Under the pieces are notes generated by a model, which worked only from the letters and a program-made list of their open reading frames with translations, ran no database searches and was not told where the DNA came from. This document shows, piece by piece, positions 16,186 through 24,758 of a DNA stretch of 64,000 nt (the stretch's first letter is position 1; each line of letters begins with the position of its first letter). Both the position numbers and the translations under genes were made by a program. The DNA is taken from NCBI GenBank assembly GCA_964367685.1, contig CAYIYM010000010.1:1-64000 (forward strand). The letters run 5' to 3'. The DNA comes from CAUPWF01 sp964367685 (GTDB taxonomy: Bacteria; Bacillota; Clostridia; Lachnospirales; Lachnospiraceae).

Positions 16186-18789
16186 TTATTTTCCGTAATA
16201 TGCACTTAAATACATTTCTTTAAGTTCACTCATTAATGGATAACGAGGGTTAGCGCCAGTACACTGATCATCAAATGCTTGTTCAACCATTTCATCAAGT
16301 GTAGCTAAGAATGTTTTTTCGTCAATGCCATACTCTTTAATTGATTTCTTGATTCCGACAGATGCTTTTAATTCTTCTACTTTATCAATGAATTTCTTAA
16401 CTGCTTCTTCATCATTTTTAGCTGTGATGCCAATAAATCTAGCACACTCTGCATAACGAGCTTGTGTTTTAGGGTATTCGTACTGAGAGAATGCACCCAT
16501 TTTTGTTGGATTCTCACATGCATTGAATTCAATTACCTTAGAAATCATAAGTGCGTTAGCAACTCCGTGTGGCAAGTGATGGAATGAACCTAACTTGTGT
16601 GCCATAGAGTGGCATACACCTAAGAATGCATTGGCAAAGGCCATACCAGCTAGGCAAGAAGCATCAGCCATTTTTTGTCTTGCCTCTAGGTTATCACCAT
16701 TTTCGTAAGCAGTAGGTAAGAAATCAAATACATTTTTCATAGCTCTAAGTGCCATGCCATCTGTATAGTCTGTAGCAAGTACAGAAACATAAGCCTCGAT
16801 TGCGTGTGTAAATACATCGATACCAGAAGCACTAGTTAATCCTTTTGGTTGGCTCATCATGTTGTCTGTGTCTACGATAGCCATGTTAGGAAGAAGTTCA
16901 TAATCTGCAAGAGGGTATTTTGCTCCAGTTTCTTGATCTGTTATAACGGCAAACGGTGTTACTTCAGAACCAGTTCCTGAAGAGGTTGGTATAGCAACAA
17001 AGTATGCTTTTTCACCCATTTTAGGGAATGTATATACACGTTTTCTAATATCCATAAAACGAACAGCCATATCGTGGAAGTTTGTTTCTGGATGCTCATA
17101 TAATACCCACATGATTTTTGCGGCATCCATTGCAGAACCACCACCTAATGCGATGATACAATCTGGTTGATAAGCAGTCATAGCTGCGGCACCACTTTGA
17201 GCATTAGCCAATGTAGGATCTGGTTGTACATCAGAGAAGATTTGGTATGAGATTCCCATACAATCTAATTTATCTGTAATTGCCTTTGTATATCCATTAT
17301 TAAATAAGAAACTGTCTGTTACAATAAAAGCTCTCTTCTTATTCATGATTGTTCCTAACTCATCAAGAGCGATTGGCATACAACCCTTTTTATAATAAAC
17401 CTTTTCAGGTGTTCTAAACCATTGCATATTTTGTCTCCTCTCAGCCACTGTCTTGATATTTAATAAATGTTTTACTCCAACGTTATCAGAAACAGAGTTT
17501 CCACCCCAAGATCCACAGCCAAGTGTTAATGATGGTGCTAAGCCGAAGTTATACAAATCACCGATACCGCCGTGCGCAGCAGGAGTATTAATAACAATAC
17601 GGCATGCTTTCATAGCAGCAGTAAATTGATTCATTTTTTCGCTTTCATTAACATCAATATATAAAGATGCAGTATGTCCTAATCCACCATCTTCTACAAG
17701 GTGAGCAGCTTTTTCAATTGCCTCATCAAATGTTTTAGCCTTATACATTGCTAATACAGGAGATAGTTTCTCGTGAGCAAACTCTTCAGAAATATCAACA
17801 GATTCTACTTCTCCGATAAGTATTTTTGTGGCTTCAGGAACTTTGACACCGGCTAATTTAGCAATTGTAAATGCGGACTGGCCTACAATTTTTGCATTAA
17901 GTGCTCCGTTAATAATGATAGTCTTTCTAACCTTTTCAATTTCATTCTCTTTTAAGAAGTAGCATCCGCGCTTTGTAAATTCTTCTTTTACAGCTTTGTA
18001 AAGTGGCTCTAACACAGTCACAGATTGCTCAGATGCACAAATCATTCCATTATCGAATGTTTTAGAAAGAATGATAGAGTTTACAGCCATTTGAATATCA
18101 GCTGTTGTATCTATGATTACAGGTGTGTTTCCTGCACCAACTCCAAGTGCTGGCTTGCCAGAAGAGTGAGCCGCTTTAACAAGACCAGGACCACCTGTTG
18201 CTAATATGATATCGGATTCTCTCATTACCTCGTTAGTTAAATCAAGAGATGGAACATCTACCCAACCGATTATTCCCTCTGGAGCACCTGCTTTTACAGC
18301 TGCATCTAAAACAATCTTAGCAGCAGCAATTGTACATTCTTTTGCACGTGGATGAGGTGAAATAATGATTGCATTTCTGGTTTTCAAAGCTAACAAAGTC
18401 TTAAAGATAGCAGTAGAAGTAGGATTTGTTGTAGGAATAACTGCAGCGATAAGTCCAATTGGTTCTGCAATTTTTGTGATTCCAAATGCTTTATCTTCGG
18501 AAACAACACCTACAGTTTGAGTGTTTTTATATGCATTATAAATATATTCAGAAGCGTAGTTATTTTTGATTACTTTATCTTCAACAATACCCATACCTGT
18601 TTCTGCAACTGCTTGCTTTGCGAGAGGAATACGCATTTTATTAGCTGCCAAAGCTGCTTCATAGAAGATTTTATCTACTTGTTCTTGTGTGAATGTTGCA
18701 AATACTTTTTGGACCTCTTTCATTTCCTTGATTTTGATTTGCAATTTTTCTACACTATCAATCATTGTGTTTTTTTCTTTACTTGCCAT
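16186..18789 (-). CDS. adhE: Bifunctional acetaldehyde-CoA/alcohol dehydrogenase
   Basis: An 867-residue fermentation enzyme that turns acetyl-CoA into ethanol in two NADH-dependent steps. The N-terminal aldehyde dehydrogenase part (about 1-440) has the catalytic Cys in NGMICASEQSV and GHTASLY further on. The C-terminal iron-dependent alcohol dehydrogenase part (about 455-867) has GGGSAMDAAK, PTSSGTGSEVTPF, ASGIDVFTHAIE and the metal ligands in HSMAHKLGSFHHLPHG. The length is normal. The start ATG has AAGGAGA 8 bases upstream. Two Rex-like palindromes lie in its 5' region, consistent with NADH-responsive control. AdhE proteins usually assemble into helical spirosomes; this is family knowledge. 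Confidence 0.97.
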   Translation of the reverse strand: MASKEKNTMIDSVEKLQIKIKEMKEVQKVFATFTQEQVDKIFYEAALAANKMRIPLAKQAVAETGMGIVEDKVIKNNYASEYIYNAYKNTQTVGVVSEDKAFGITKIAEPIGLIAAVIPTTNPTSTAIFKTLLALKTRNAIIISPHPRAKECTIAAAKIVLDAAVKAGAPEGIIGWVDVPSLDLTNEVMRESDIILATGGPGLVKAAHSSGKPALGVGAGNTPVIIDTTADIQMAVNSIILSKTFDNGMICASEQSVTVLEPLYKAVKEEFTKRGCYFLKENEIEKVRKTIIINGALNAKIVGQSAFTIAKLAGVKVPEATKILIGEVESVDISEEFAHEKLSPVLAMYKAKTFDEAIEKAAHLVEDGGLGHTASLYIDVNESEKMNQFTAAMKACRIVINTPAAHGGIGDLYNFGLAPSLTLGCGSWGGNSVSDNVGVKHLLNIKTVAERRQNMQWFRTPEKVYYKKGCMPIALDELGTIMNKKRAFIVTDSFLFNNGYTKAITDKLDCMGISYQIFSDVQPDPTLANAQSGAAAMTAYQPDCIIALGGGSAMDAAKIMWVLYEHPETNFHDMAVRFMDIRKRVYTFPKMGEKAYFVAIPTSSGTGSEVTPFAVITDQETGAKYPLADYELLPNMAIVDTDNMMSQPKGLTSASGIDVFTHAIEAYVSVLATDYTDGMALRAMKNVFDFLPTAYENGDNLEARQKMADASCLAGMAFANAFLGVCHSMAHKLGSFHHLPHGVANALMISKVIEFNACENPTKMGAFSQYEYPKTQARYAECARFIGITAKNDEEAVKKFIDKVEELKASVGIKKSIKEYGIDEKTFLATLDEMVEQAFDDQCTGANPRYPLMSELKEMYLSAYYGK

Positions 18790-18819
18790 TGATATTCTCC
18801 TTATCCTTTTTTATTTTTT

Positions 18820-18912
18820 GTGTTAATTATTTAACGATTTATGAGTTTATTATAGTATGTTTTTAATGATAAATAAACATGTATAATATACAAAGTGTTA
18901 AAAAAATAACGA
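18820..18912 (-). promoter_or_regulatory. Two Rex-like operators upstream of adhE
   Basis: GTGTTAATTATTTAACGA (18820-18837) and GTGTTAAAAAAATAACGA (18895-18912) match the Rex consensus TTGTTAANNNNTTAACAA at 16 and 15 of 18 positions. A -10-like TATAAT on the minus strand (18854-18849) lies between them. The first site sits between that -10 and the adhE start and the second upstream, as expected for redox-controlled repression. The remaining ~240 bases up to 19154 are AT-rich (about 20% GC) and hold no ORF; they must also contain the promoter of the divergent GGDEF/EAL gene. Confidence 0.65.
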
Positions 18913-19154
18913 CGATATTAAGTGAAAATTACCAAAAATAAAGAATTTTCAAGTGTTTTGATGATTTTTGAAACTGATTTTGAAGTATTAAGAAAAATAA
19001 TTGAGAAAAAAATAACAATATTTAATGTTCTTTAACAAAAATTTGGATGAATAATTTACGTATATTTTCTTAAATAACAACAAAATAATGTACATATGAA
19101 TTTGAATGTATTATTATATAGATAATATTAAGATAAATATGTATAGGAGGCTTC

Positions 19155-21353
19155 ATGCAAAAGAAAAAGAGGAATCTTATTTTTTTAATATCACTTATGT
19201 TCGTTATTGTGGCAATAATTATTGGTGTATCCGGTTTTAATGATAATGTTAGTAGTGCATTATTTGAATCTGCGAAAGAAAATTTAACAGATTCAACAGT
19301 CCAACAGCAGAAATCTATCAATAGTGATTTAACTAAAAAAAGTGAAAATATATTAGCTATATCCCAGGTACTCCAAACAATAGGAGATGATAAAGAGCGA
19401 ATGCTCATGTATTTAGAAACAATACAGAAGTTTAATTATTATGATAATATCATGGTATTTGATACAGAGGGAAGAGGCATAATGCTAGGAGGGGAACCCC
19501 TTGATTTGAATCCAATAGCATATTTTAAGGAGGCAATTCCAGATGTAGTTACAGTAACAGAGCCTTATATGTCTCCATATACTAATAGTTATGTTGTTGC
19601 AGCGTCTACCCCTATTATGAATCAAGACGAAATGGTGGGTATGGTTTTAATTACGTATGATGTTGAATATTTGATTGAAGTACTGTCTATTTACACAAAT
19701 GAATTAGGATATTCAATTATAAGCGATGAAAATGGCTCTATATTTATGACGACTGGCATAGATGATGTGAGTATACGCGATTTAGAAGAAGCAATTTTTG
19801 ATAAAGATAGTCAACATGATGTGTGGGTTGAGGATTTCAAAGAAGGTCAATCAGGTCAATTGAGTTATACTTTACATGGGAAGAAGATGATAGCGGAGTA
19901 TCGACCACTATCTATTAATGATTGGATGATAATTTATTCTGTTTCGGAAGAAGCAATTCTTACTAATGTGCAGAATATTTCCCATAGTATGGTAGTTCTT
20001 AGTGGTGTGATTATTGCAGGAGCATTGCTATTTATTATTTACATTTATATAAGTAAGAAGAAGAGTCTGCTCGATATTGAGAAGGTAGCGTTTTATGACG
20101 AATTGACAGGTTTACCAAATCTTGTGAAGTTGAAGTTGGATATTCAAGATGTACTTTCTAAAGATGATGGATTAGATTATGTAATTGTTAAGTTTGATGT
20201 AGATAATTTTAAAGTTATTAATGAGATGTTTAACTTTGAAGTAGGAAACTCTGTTCTTCGAGCTATTGCTGAAACCGGTAGCACAGTTACTGATCCTACG
20301 TTTCGCATAGGGCGTATAGGGGGAGATCAATTTATTTTATTCTCGAGTACAGAATTATTAGGCAATCTGGAAGAAATACGTTTCCATTATGAGTCGATTT
20401 TTAAGAATCGAATTCCAGAATTGAGAAACCACAGATTTTCATTTAGTTATGGTAGATATTTTATACATAAAGGCGAGACAGATGTGAATGATATTATTAA
20501 TAAGGTCACATTGGCTCATAATTTTTCTAAAAAGAGTCCGAATCATATTATATGGGATTATGATGATAGATTTAAGGAACAGGTTTTGGCCATAGCTTCT
20601 ATTACTAATAAAATGGAGGATGCACTAAAACAAAAAGAATTTAAAGTATTCTTACAACCAAAATTTGATTTAAGAGCAAATGGTGTTGCAGGTGCAGAAG
20701 CGTTGGTACGTTGGATTGATTCGGATGGGGAAATGATTTTTCCAGATGTATTTATTCCCTTGTTTGAAAGTAATGGATTTATTGTAGAATTGGATAAATA
20801 TATGTTGGCATCTGTATGCTCCATGATCAAAGGATGGCTAGACGCTGGCTATAAGGTTATCCCAATTTCTGTGAATTTCTCGCGAGTTCATCTTTCTAAC
20901 CCTAATTTTGTAGACGAACTTAAAGCAATTGTAGATAGTTATAATATAGCGACACAGTACATAGAAATAGAGCTTACAGAAACAACGATAACAGACAACG
21001 AAGAGCTATTGGAAGAATTACTAAGAAATCTTCACAAAGGAGGATTCAAGGTGTCGATAGATGATTTTGGCGCTGGTTATTCATCTTTAGGGATGTTGAA
21101 GAATTTCAAAGTTGACACACTAAAATTAGACCGTAGCTTCTTCGTGAACAATGAGGAAACGGAGCGAGGTGGGCTTGTAATTGAGGGGATTGTTCGTCTA
21201 GCGAGAAATTTACATATGACAATTGTAGCAGAAGGTGTGGAAGAGGCTGAGCAAGTGGAATTTTTAAGAAAGATCCAATGTGAATATGCACAAGGATATT
21301 TCTATGAACGACCAATTAATCACACATTATTCGAAGAGAAATACTTAAAGTAA
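19155..21353 (+). CDS. Membrane-bound Cache-GGDEF-EAL protein, likely c-di-GMP phosphodiesterase
   Basis: A 732-residue protein. Membrane segments at about 8-26 and 280-300 flank a ~250-residue extracytoplasmic sensor of Cache type (QKFNYYDNIMVFDTEG). The GGDEF domain (about 310-465) has GGDQF at about 389-393, so the catalytic Glu is Gln and cyclase activity is doubtful. The EAL domain (about 485-730) keeps its catalytic residues: AEALVRW (about 514-520), NFSRVHL, IEIELTET, SIDDFGAGYSS, LKLDRSFF, AEGVEEAEQ and AQGYFYERP. It is therefore probably a phosphodiesterase controlled by an outside ligand, with the GGDQF part perhaps a GTP-binding regulator. The start has TAGGAGG upstream. Divergent from adhE; the nature of the signal is unknown. 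Confidence 0.92.
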   Translation: MQKKKRNLIFLISLMFVIVAIIIGVSGFNDNVSSALFESAKENLTDSTVQQQKSINSDLTKKSENILAISQVLQTIGDDKERMLMYLETIQKFNYYDNIMVFDTEGRGIMLGGEPLDLNPIAYFKEAIPDVVTVTEPYMSPYTNSYVVAASTPIMNQDEMVGMVLITYDVEYLIEVLSIYTNELGYSIISDENGSIFMTTGIDDVSIRDLEEAIFDKDSQHDVWVEDFKEGQSGQLSYTLHGKKMIAEYRPLSINDWMIIYSVSEEAILTNVQNISHSMVVLSGVIIAGALLFIIYIYISKKKSLLDIEKVAFYDELTGLPNLVKLKLDIQDVLSKDDGLDYVIVKFDVDNFKVINEMFNFEVGNSVLRAIAETGSTVTDPTFRIGRIGGDQFILFSSTELLGNLEEIRFHYESIFKNRIPELRNHRFSFSYGRYFIHKGETDVNDIINKVTLAHNFSKKSPNHIIWDYDDRFKEQVLAIASITNKMEDALKQKEFKVFLQPKFDLRANGVAGAEALVRWIDSDGEMIFPDVFIPLFESNGFIVELDKYMLASVCSMIKGWLDAGYKVIPISVNFSRVHLSNPNFVDELKAIVDSYNIATQYIEIELTETTITDNEELLEELLRNLHKGGFKVSIDDFGAGYSSLGMLKNFKVDTLKLDRSFFVNNEETERGGLVIEGIVRLARNLHMTIVAEGVEEAEQVEFLRKIQCEYAQGYFYERPINHTLFEEKYLK

Positions 21354-21355
21354 TC

Positions 21356-21393
21356 AAAAAATGTAATGACGGTTTTGTCATTACATTTTTTTT
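21356..21393. terminator. Bidirectional terminator between convergent genes
   Basis: A perfect stem AAAAAATGTAATGAC / GTCATTACATTTTTT with a GGTTTT loop has a T tract on both strands. Its right arm contains the last codons and the stop of the minus-strand MarR gene (stop at 21383-21381), so the same bases are coding and terminator. Confidence 0.88.
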
Positions 21394-21806
21394 GTGTCTA
21401 AAACATCTGTAAGAATTTTTATTAGGATATGACGATTCTCGTCTGTGAGATATTCAAAACGAGAATTCATAATATGGTTGAAAATGTTTTCGCGTAAAGT
21501 GAAAAGAGCCAATAGCTCTTGATTTAATACAATATGATACACTCTTCGATCGTCTTCAGATTGAACTTTGGTAACGTATCCTTTTTTAATATACTGCTTG
21601 ATAATTTGTGTGGCGGCAGGCTTCGTTAACTTGATTGCACTCGCAAAATCAGAAAAAGTAGGATAGCGTAACTTGTATATTGTCTCGAGATGTTGTTCTT
21701 CACCGATTGATAGCGGTAAGTCAATTTTATTTTTTTTCATTTCGGATTCATATTCGACAGCAGATTCTTCATATATTTTGTCCATCAACTTTTTTATGTT
21801 ATGCAT
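21381..21806 (-). CDS. MarR-family transcriptional regulator
   Basis: A 141-residue winged-helix protein. The recognition helix region reads TFSDFASAIKLTKPAATQII (about residues 53-72), and the wing is KVQSEDDRRVYHIVL, with the DxRxxxxxLT-like MarR pattern. It is divergent from an ABC transporter operon, and the shared 250-bp region is full of repeats, so it probably represses that operon and itself. The signal is unknown. Confidence 0.88.
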   Translation of the reverse strand: MHNIKKLMDKIYEESAVEYESEMKKNKIDLPLSIGEEQHLETIYKLRYPTFSDFASAIKLTKPAATQIIKQYIKKGYVTKVQSEDDRRVYHIVLNQELLALFTLRENIFNHIMNSRFEYLTDENRHILIKILTDVLDTKKM

Positions 21807-21860
21807 AAATGATCCCCCTTTTTTAACTTTATTTTAAATATATTACCAAATTCACAGATG

Positions 21861-21936
21861 AATTTCAATTAAACGGATGAAAAATCTAACAATTTCAATT
21901 AAATTGTTATTTATTAAAAATGTACTTGCAATTAAA
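21861..21936. repeat. Direct repeats in the MarR/ABC divergent region
   Basis: AATTTCAATTAAA occurs exactly at 21861-21873 and 21891-21903, 30 bp apart. Its core CAATTAAA occurs a third time at 21929-21936, inside the ABC promoter. Spacings of 30 and 33 bp are near three helical turns. They are probably regulator sites. Confidence 0.5.
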
Positions 21937-22007
21937 TGTGAGATGAACTATACTTAGTGTATTAAATATATTAGTACACTAATGCAATTTATATATTTAA
22001 TACACTA
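21926..22007 (+). promoter_or_regulatory. ABC operon promoter with a 17-bp inverted repeat at the transcription start
   Basis: TTGCAA (21926-21931), a 17-bp spacer and TATACT (21949-21954) form the promoter. A perfect 17-bp inverted repeat starts at the next base: TAGTGTATTAAATATAT (21955-21971) and its complement (21991-22007). The half-site TACACT also occurs at 21975-21980. The element covers the start site and early leader, so it could act as an operator for the divergent MarR protein, as an RNA hairpin, or both. Confidence 0.65.
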
Positions 22008-22059
22008 TGGAGTGAGAAGTAAAGGTCTATGGATAGTTTAATATTGAAAGGAGCAGTAT

Positions 22060-22980
22060 ATGGAGTTGTTAAGAATTGAAGATGTATCGAAGACAATTAA
22101 GAAAAAGATAATTGTCGACAAGTTAAATATGACAGTTAATAGTGGTGAAATAGTTGGATTTCTCGGACCAAATGGAGCAGGTAAAACAACAACAATTAAA
22201 ATGATTATGGGGTTGTTCTCTATTACATCGGGAACGATATCTGTTTGCGGCTATGATGTAAAGACAAATTTTGAAGAAGCTATGATGAATGTAGGTGCGA
22301 TCGTAGAGAATCCTGATTTGTACAAAAATTTATCTGGGTATGATAATTTGAAATATTTTGCTGGATTTTATGGGAAGGAGTCAATTAATAATATTGATTC
22401 TGTGGTCGAAATGGTGAAGATGAGAGATAGAATTCATGATAAGGTTAAAACTTATTCACTAGGAATGCGTCAGCGTGTTGGATTGGCGCAATCTATTCTT
22501 CATATGCCGAAATTACTCGTCTTAGATGAACCTACCAATGGACTAGATCCTTTAGGGATTAAAGAAATGAGGGATTTACTAAAGCATTTAGCAGAAGAAT
22601 CTGGCGCAGGAATACTTGTTTCTAGTCATTTGCTTTCTGAGATGGAATTATTATGTGATCGTATTTATATTATTGATAATGGCGTGATCATTGGAGAGAA
22701 AGAAATTGGTGCTAAAGCGGATTCAAGAGAAGAGGTATTCAAATACACATTTATTACTGGAAACAATGAATTTGTATTTGACACATTTAAAGAACTACAG
22801 TTGGAATGTGAAATCAACGAAGAGGGAGTCGTGTTATTTGCAACTTATAAACAGATTTCTAAATTCGTTAAACATTTTGTGGAAAAGAATATAGCAATTT
22901 ATGCAGTGAACAAGCAAACTCGTACATTGGAACAAGACTTCATTTCTATGACAGTAGGTTCTAAACAGCAAATATCATAG
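22060..22980 (+). CDS. ABC transporter ATP-binding protein (BcrA/NatA-type)
   Basis: A 306-residue ATPase with Walker A GPNGAGKTTT (about residue 35), signature YSLGMRQRVGLAQ (about 131), Walker B LLVLDEPTNGLDP and the switch His in VSSHLLSEME. The ~90-residue C-terminal extension fits the bacitracin/lantibiotic-export or Na+-export branch. It pairs with the ABC-2 permease 11 bases downstream. It is probably controlled by the divergent MarR protein. Substrate unknown; peptide or drug efflux is the usual role. Confidence 0.9.
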   Translation: MELLRIEDVSKTIKKKIIVDKLNMTVNSGEIVGFLGPNGAGKTTTIKMIMGLFSITSGTISVCGYDVKTNFEEAMMNVGAIVENPDLYKNLSGYDNLKYFAGFYGKESINNIDSVVEMVKMRDRIHDKVKTYSLGMRQRVGLAQSILHMPKLLVLDEPTNGLDPLGIKEMRDLLKHLAEESGAGILVSSHLLSEMELLCDRIYIIDNGVIIGEKEIGAKADSREEVFKYTFITGNNEFVFDTFKELQLECEINEEGVVLFATYKQISKFVKHFVEKNIAIYAVNKQTRTLEQDFISMTVGSKQQIS

Positions 22981-22991
22981 GAGGTGAAAGG

Positions 22992-24722
22992 ATGAATTAT
23001 TTACAGCAAGTAAAGACGGAATTTCAGAAACTAATTAAATTAAAATTTGTACTAATATTAAGTGTTATTGTAATGATAATAGCTTTTTCGGGGCCTATCC
23101 TATCTAAGGTGTTGGATAATTACGCAGATAGACATTATGCTGAAAGATATGGTATTGACACAGAAGCAGACTATGAAGTTAATGGAGTAACTATTAAAAA
23201 AGGTAATCCATTCTATCATTCCATTTATTATTATTATGAGGAAATACTAACTTTTGGGCTTGAATCATTTTCTGATGATGAAAAAAAATTAATAAACGAA
23301 TTACTCCAAAGCTACACGGATTATTTCATGAAATATGCTGAAATTATTACAGATGAAGATGATTACCGTGTATCGTTAATCTACAAAAATGAAGGGGCAG
23401 TCGTAGAACAGTTTCTATTAGAGCGTAGTGCTACAGAAAATAAAATGGCTTTAACAAATGCAGTGAATTTTGTTGCCTATATAGAGAGAATGGATGAATA
23501 CTTTGAGTTGACAGATGAGGAGAGAGAGTTACAGCTTCAAAAGATAGAGAATTCAGAAGAAATAATCTATAATGCAGTGCAACAAGATGATTTTGAGACA
23601 TACATTGATTCTCTGATTGTTTTGGAAGAAAAAGATATAGAATCGTATAAAAGAGAAATCGATATACAAGAAAAAGCAGCAGCAGAAAATCCGGACTTGG
23701 AGGAATCGGCAAATAACGAAATCATGAGACTATTAACGGAGATTGAAACAAAGGAGAATAATATCATTCCTAATCTCTTATATCGAAAAGAAAATATGAT
23801 TTACCCAAATGCCGATGTTTGGCAAAATAGTGCATTAGAGAGTATTGAAATAAATAGATATACTATTGAAGAACTAAACTTGATTACAAGTGAGGAAGAA
23901 TTTTTTAACCATGACTATCTTCATTATGAATACCCAACTTATGAGGAGTTTCTAAAGGCAAGTAAGGTGACAGCTGCAGATGCGAATAAAAAAATTATGA
24001 TAGCTCAAAATTCTTTGGAAAGCGGAAAACCTGATATGTCATTTGAAAGAAATGGAGCGAGAAATAGTGTGAATAATAATCTTATGTTTGCAACAATTGT
24101 TTCTTTCTTAGGCATTTTAATTGGGGGATATATTATCGCGAACGAATTCCAAACAGGTACAGTACGTTTACTTATGGTTCGACCAAAATCTAGATTTAAA
24201 ATATTTACTTCAAAATACCTTGCGGGATTGATTCTCTTGTATATAGTGTATTTTATTGGTATGATACTAAATATAGTAATAAATGGTGTTTTGCATGGAT
24301 TTAGTGATTACTTGAATCCAAATTATACAGCTAATGGGGAAATTAATTTTTGGGTATTAATAATGAGCAGAATCTTGATTTGTTCGGTTAATATTATATT
24401 TGCATATTCCGTTGCTTTTGGAATGTCGACATTAGCAAGAAATGCCGCGATAGCAATCGCACTTCCAAGTGCATTGATTTTAGGGGGAATCATTGCTGCA
24501 GGTATTATGTCTGTGATGAAGATTGCATTTATATTACCATACACACCACTCCCTTATTTAAACTTTAGTAATTTATATCGTGAATATGGATTAGCAGATA
24601 GTTTAATGCGATCAGGAGTTCAACTAAATATAGCATTGGGAATAGTAATATTACTTATCATAGCTTTTGTGTTTATAGGAATTGGACTCATTAATTTCCA
24701 AAAAAGAGATATTACGAATTAG
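22992..24722 (+). CDS. ABC-2-type permease with a large extracellular domain
   Basis: A 576-residue permease. The first membrane segment (about 16-34) is followed by a ~330-residue hydrophilic acidic domain (about 40-365) lying outside the cytoplasm, then five membrane segments (about 368-570). NEFQTGTVRLLMVRPKSR after the second segment is the conserved coupling element of ABC-2 permeases in the BcrB/NatB group. The start has GGAGGTGAAAGG just upstream. The big acidic domain is larger than in plain BcrB proteins and may recognise substrate or a wall component. Confidence 0.85.
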   Translation: MNYLQQVKTEFQKLIKLKFVLILSVIVMIIAFSGPILSKVLDNYADRHYAERYGIDTEADYEVNGVTIKKGNPFYHSIYYYYEEILTFGLESFSDDEKKLINELLQSYTDYFMKYAEIITDEDDYRVSLIYKNEGAVVEQFLLERSATENKMALTNAVNFVAYIERMDEYFELTDEERELQLQKIENSEEIIYNAVQQDDFETYIDSLIVLEEKDIESYKREIDIQEKAAAENPDLEESANNEIMRLLTEIETKENNIIPNLLYRKENMIYPNADVWQNSALESIEINRYTIEELNLITSEEEFFNHDYLHYEYPTYEEFLKASKVTAADANKKIMIAQNSLESGKPDMSFERNGARNSVNNNLMFATIVSFLGILIGGYIIANEFQTGTVRLLMVRPKSRFKIFTSKYLAGLILLYIVYFIGMILNIVINGVLHGFSDYLNPNYTANGEINFWVLIMSRILICSVNIIFAYSVAFGMSTLARNAAIAIALPSALILGGIIAAGIMSVMKIAFILPYTPLPYLNFSNLYREYGLADSLMRSGVQLNIALGIVILLIIAFVFIGIGLINFQKRDITN

Positions 24723-24729
24723 AAGGAGA

Positions 24730-24749
24730 TAGAATAGTGATCTATTCTA
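24730..24749 (+). promoter_or_regulatory. Hairpin between Shine-Dalgarno and start codon of the PASTA gene
   Basis: A perfect 8-bp stem TAGAATAG / CTATTCTA with a TGAT loop separates AAGGAG (24723-24728) from the only plausible ATG (24759). An in-frame TGA at 24738 excludes an upstream start. Folding it would reduce the 30-base gap to about 10 bases and bring the ribosome site into range. Confidence 0.5.
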
Positions 24750-24758
24750 AAGTGGATT

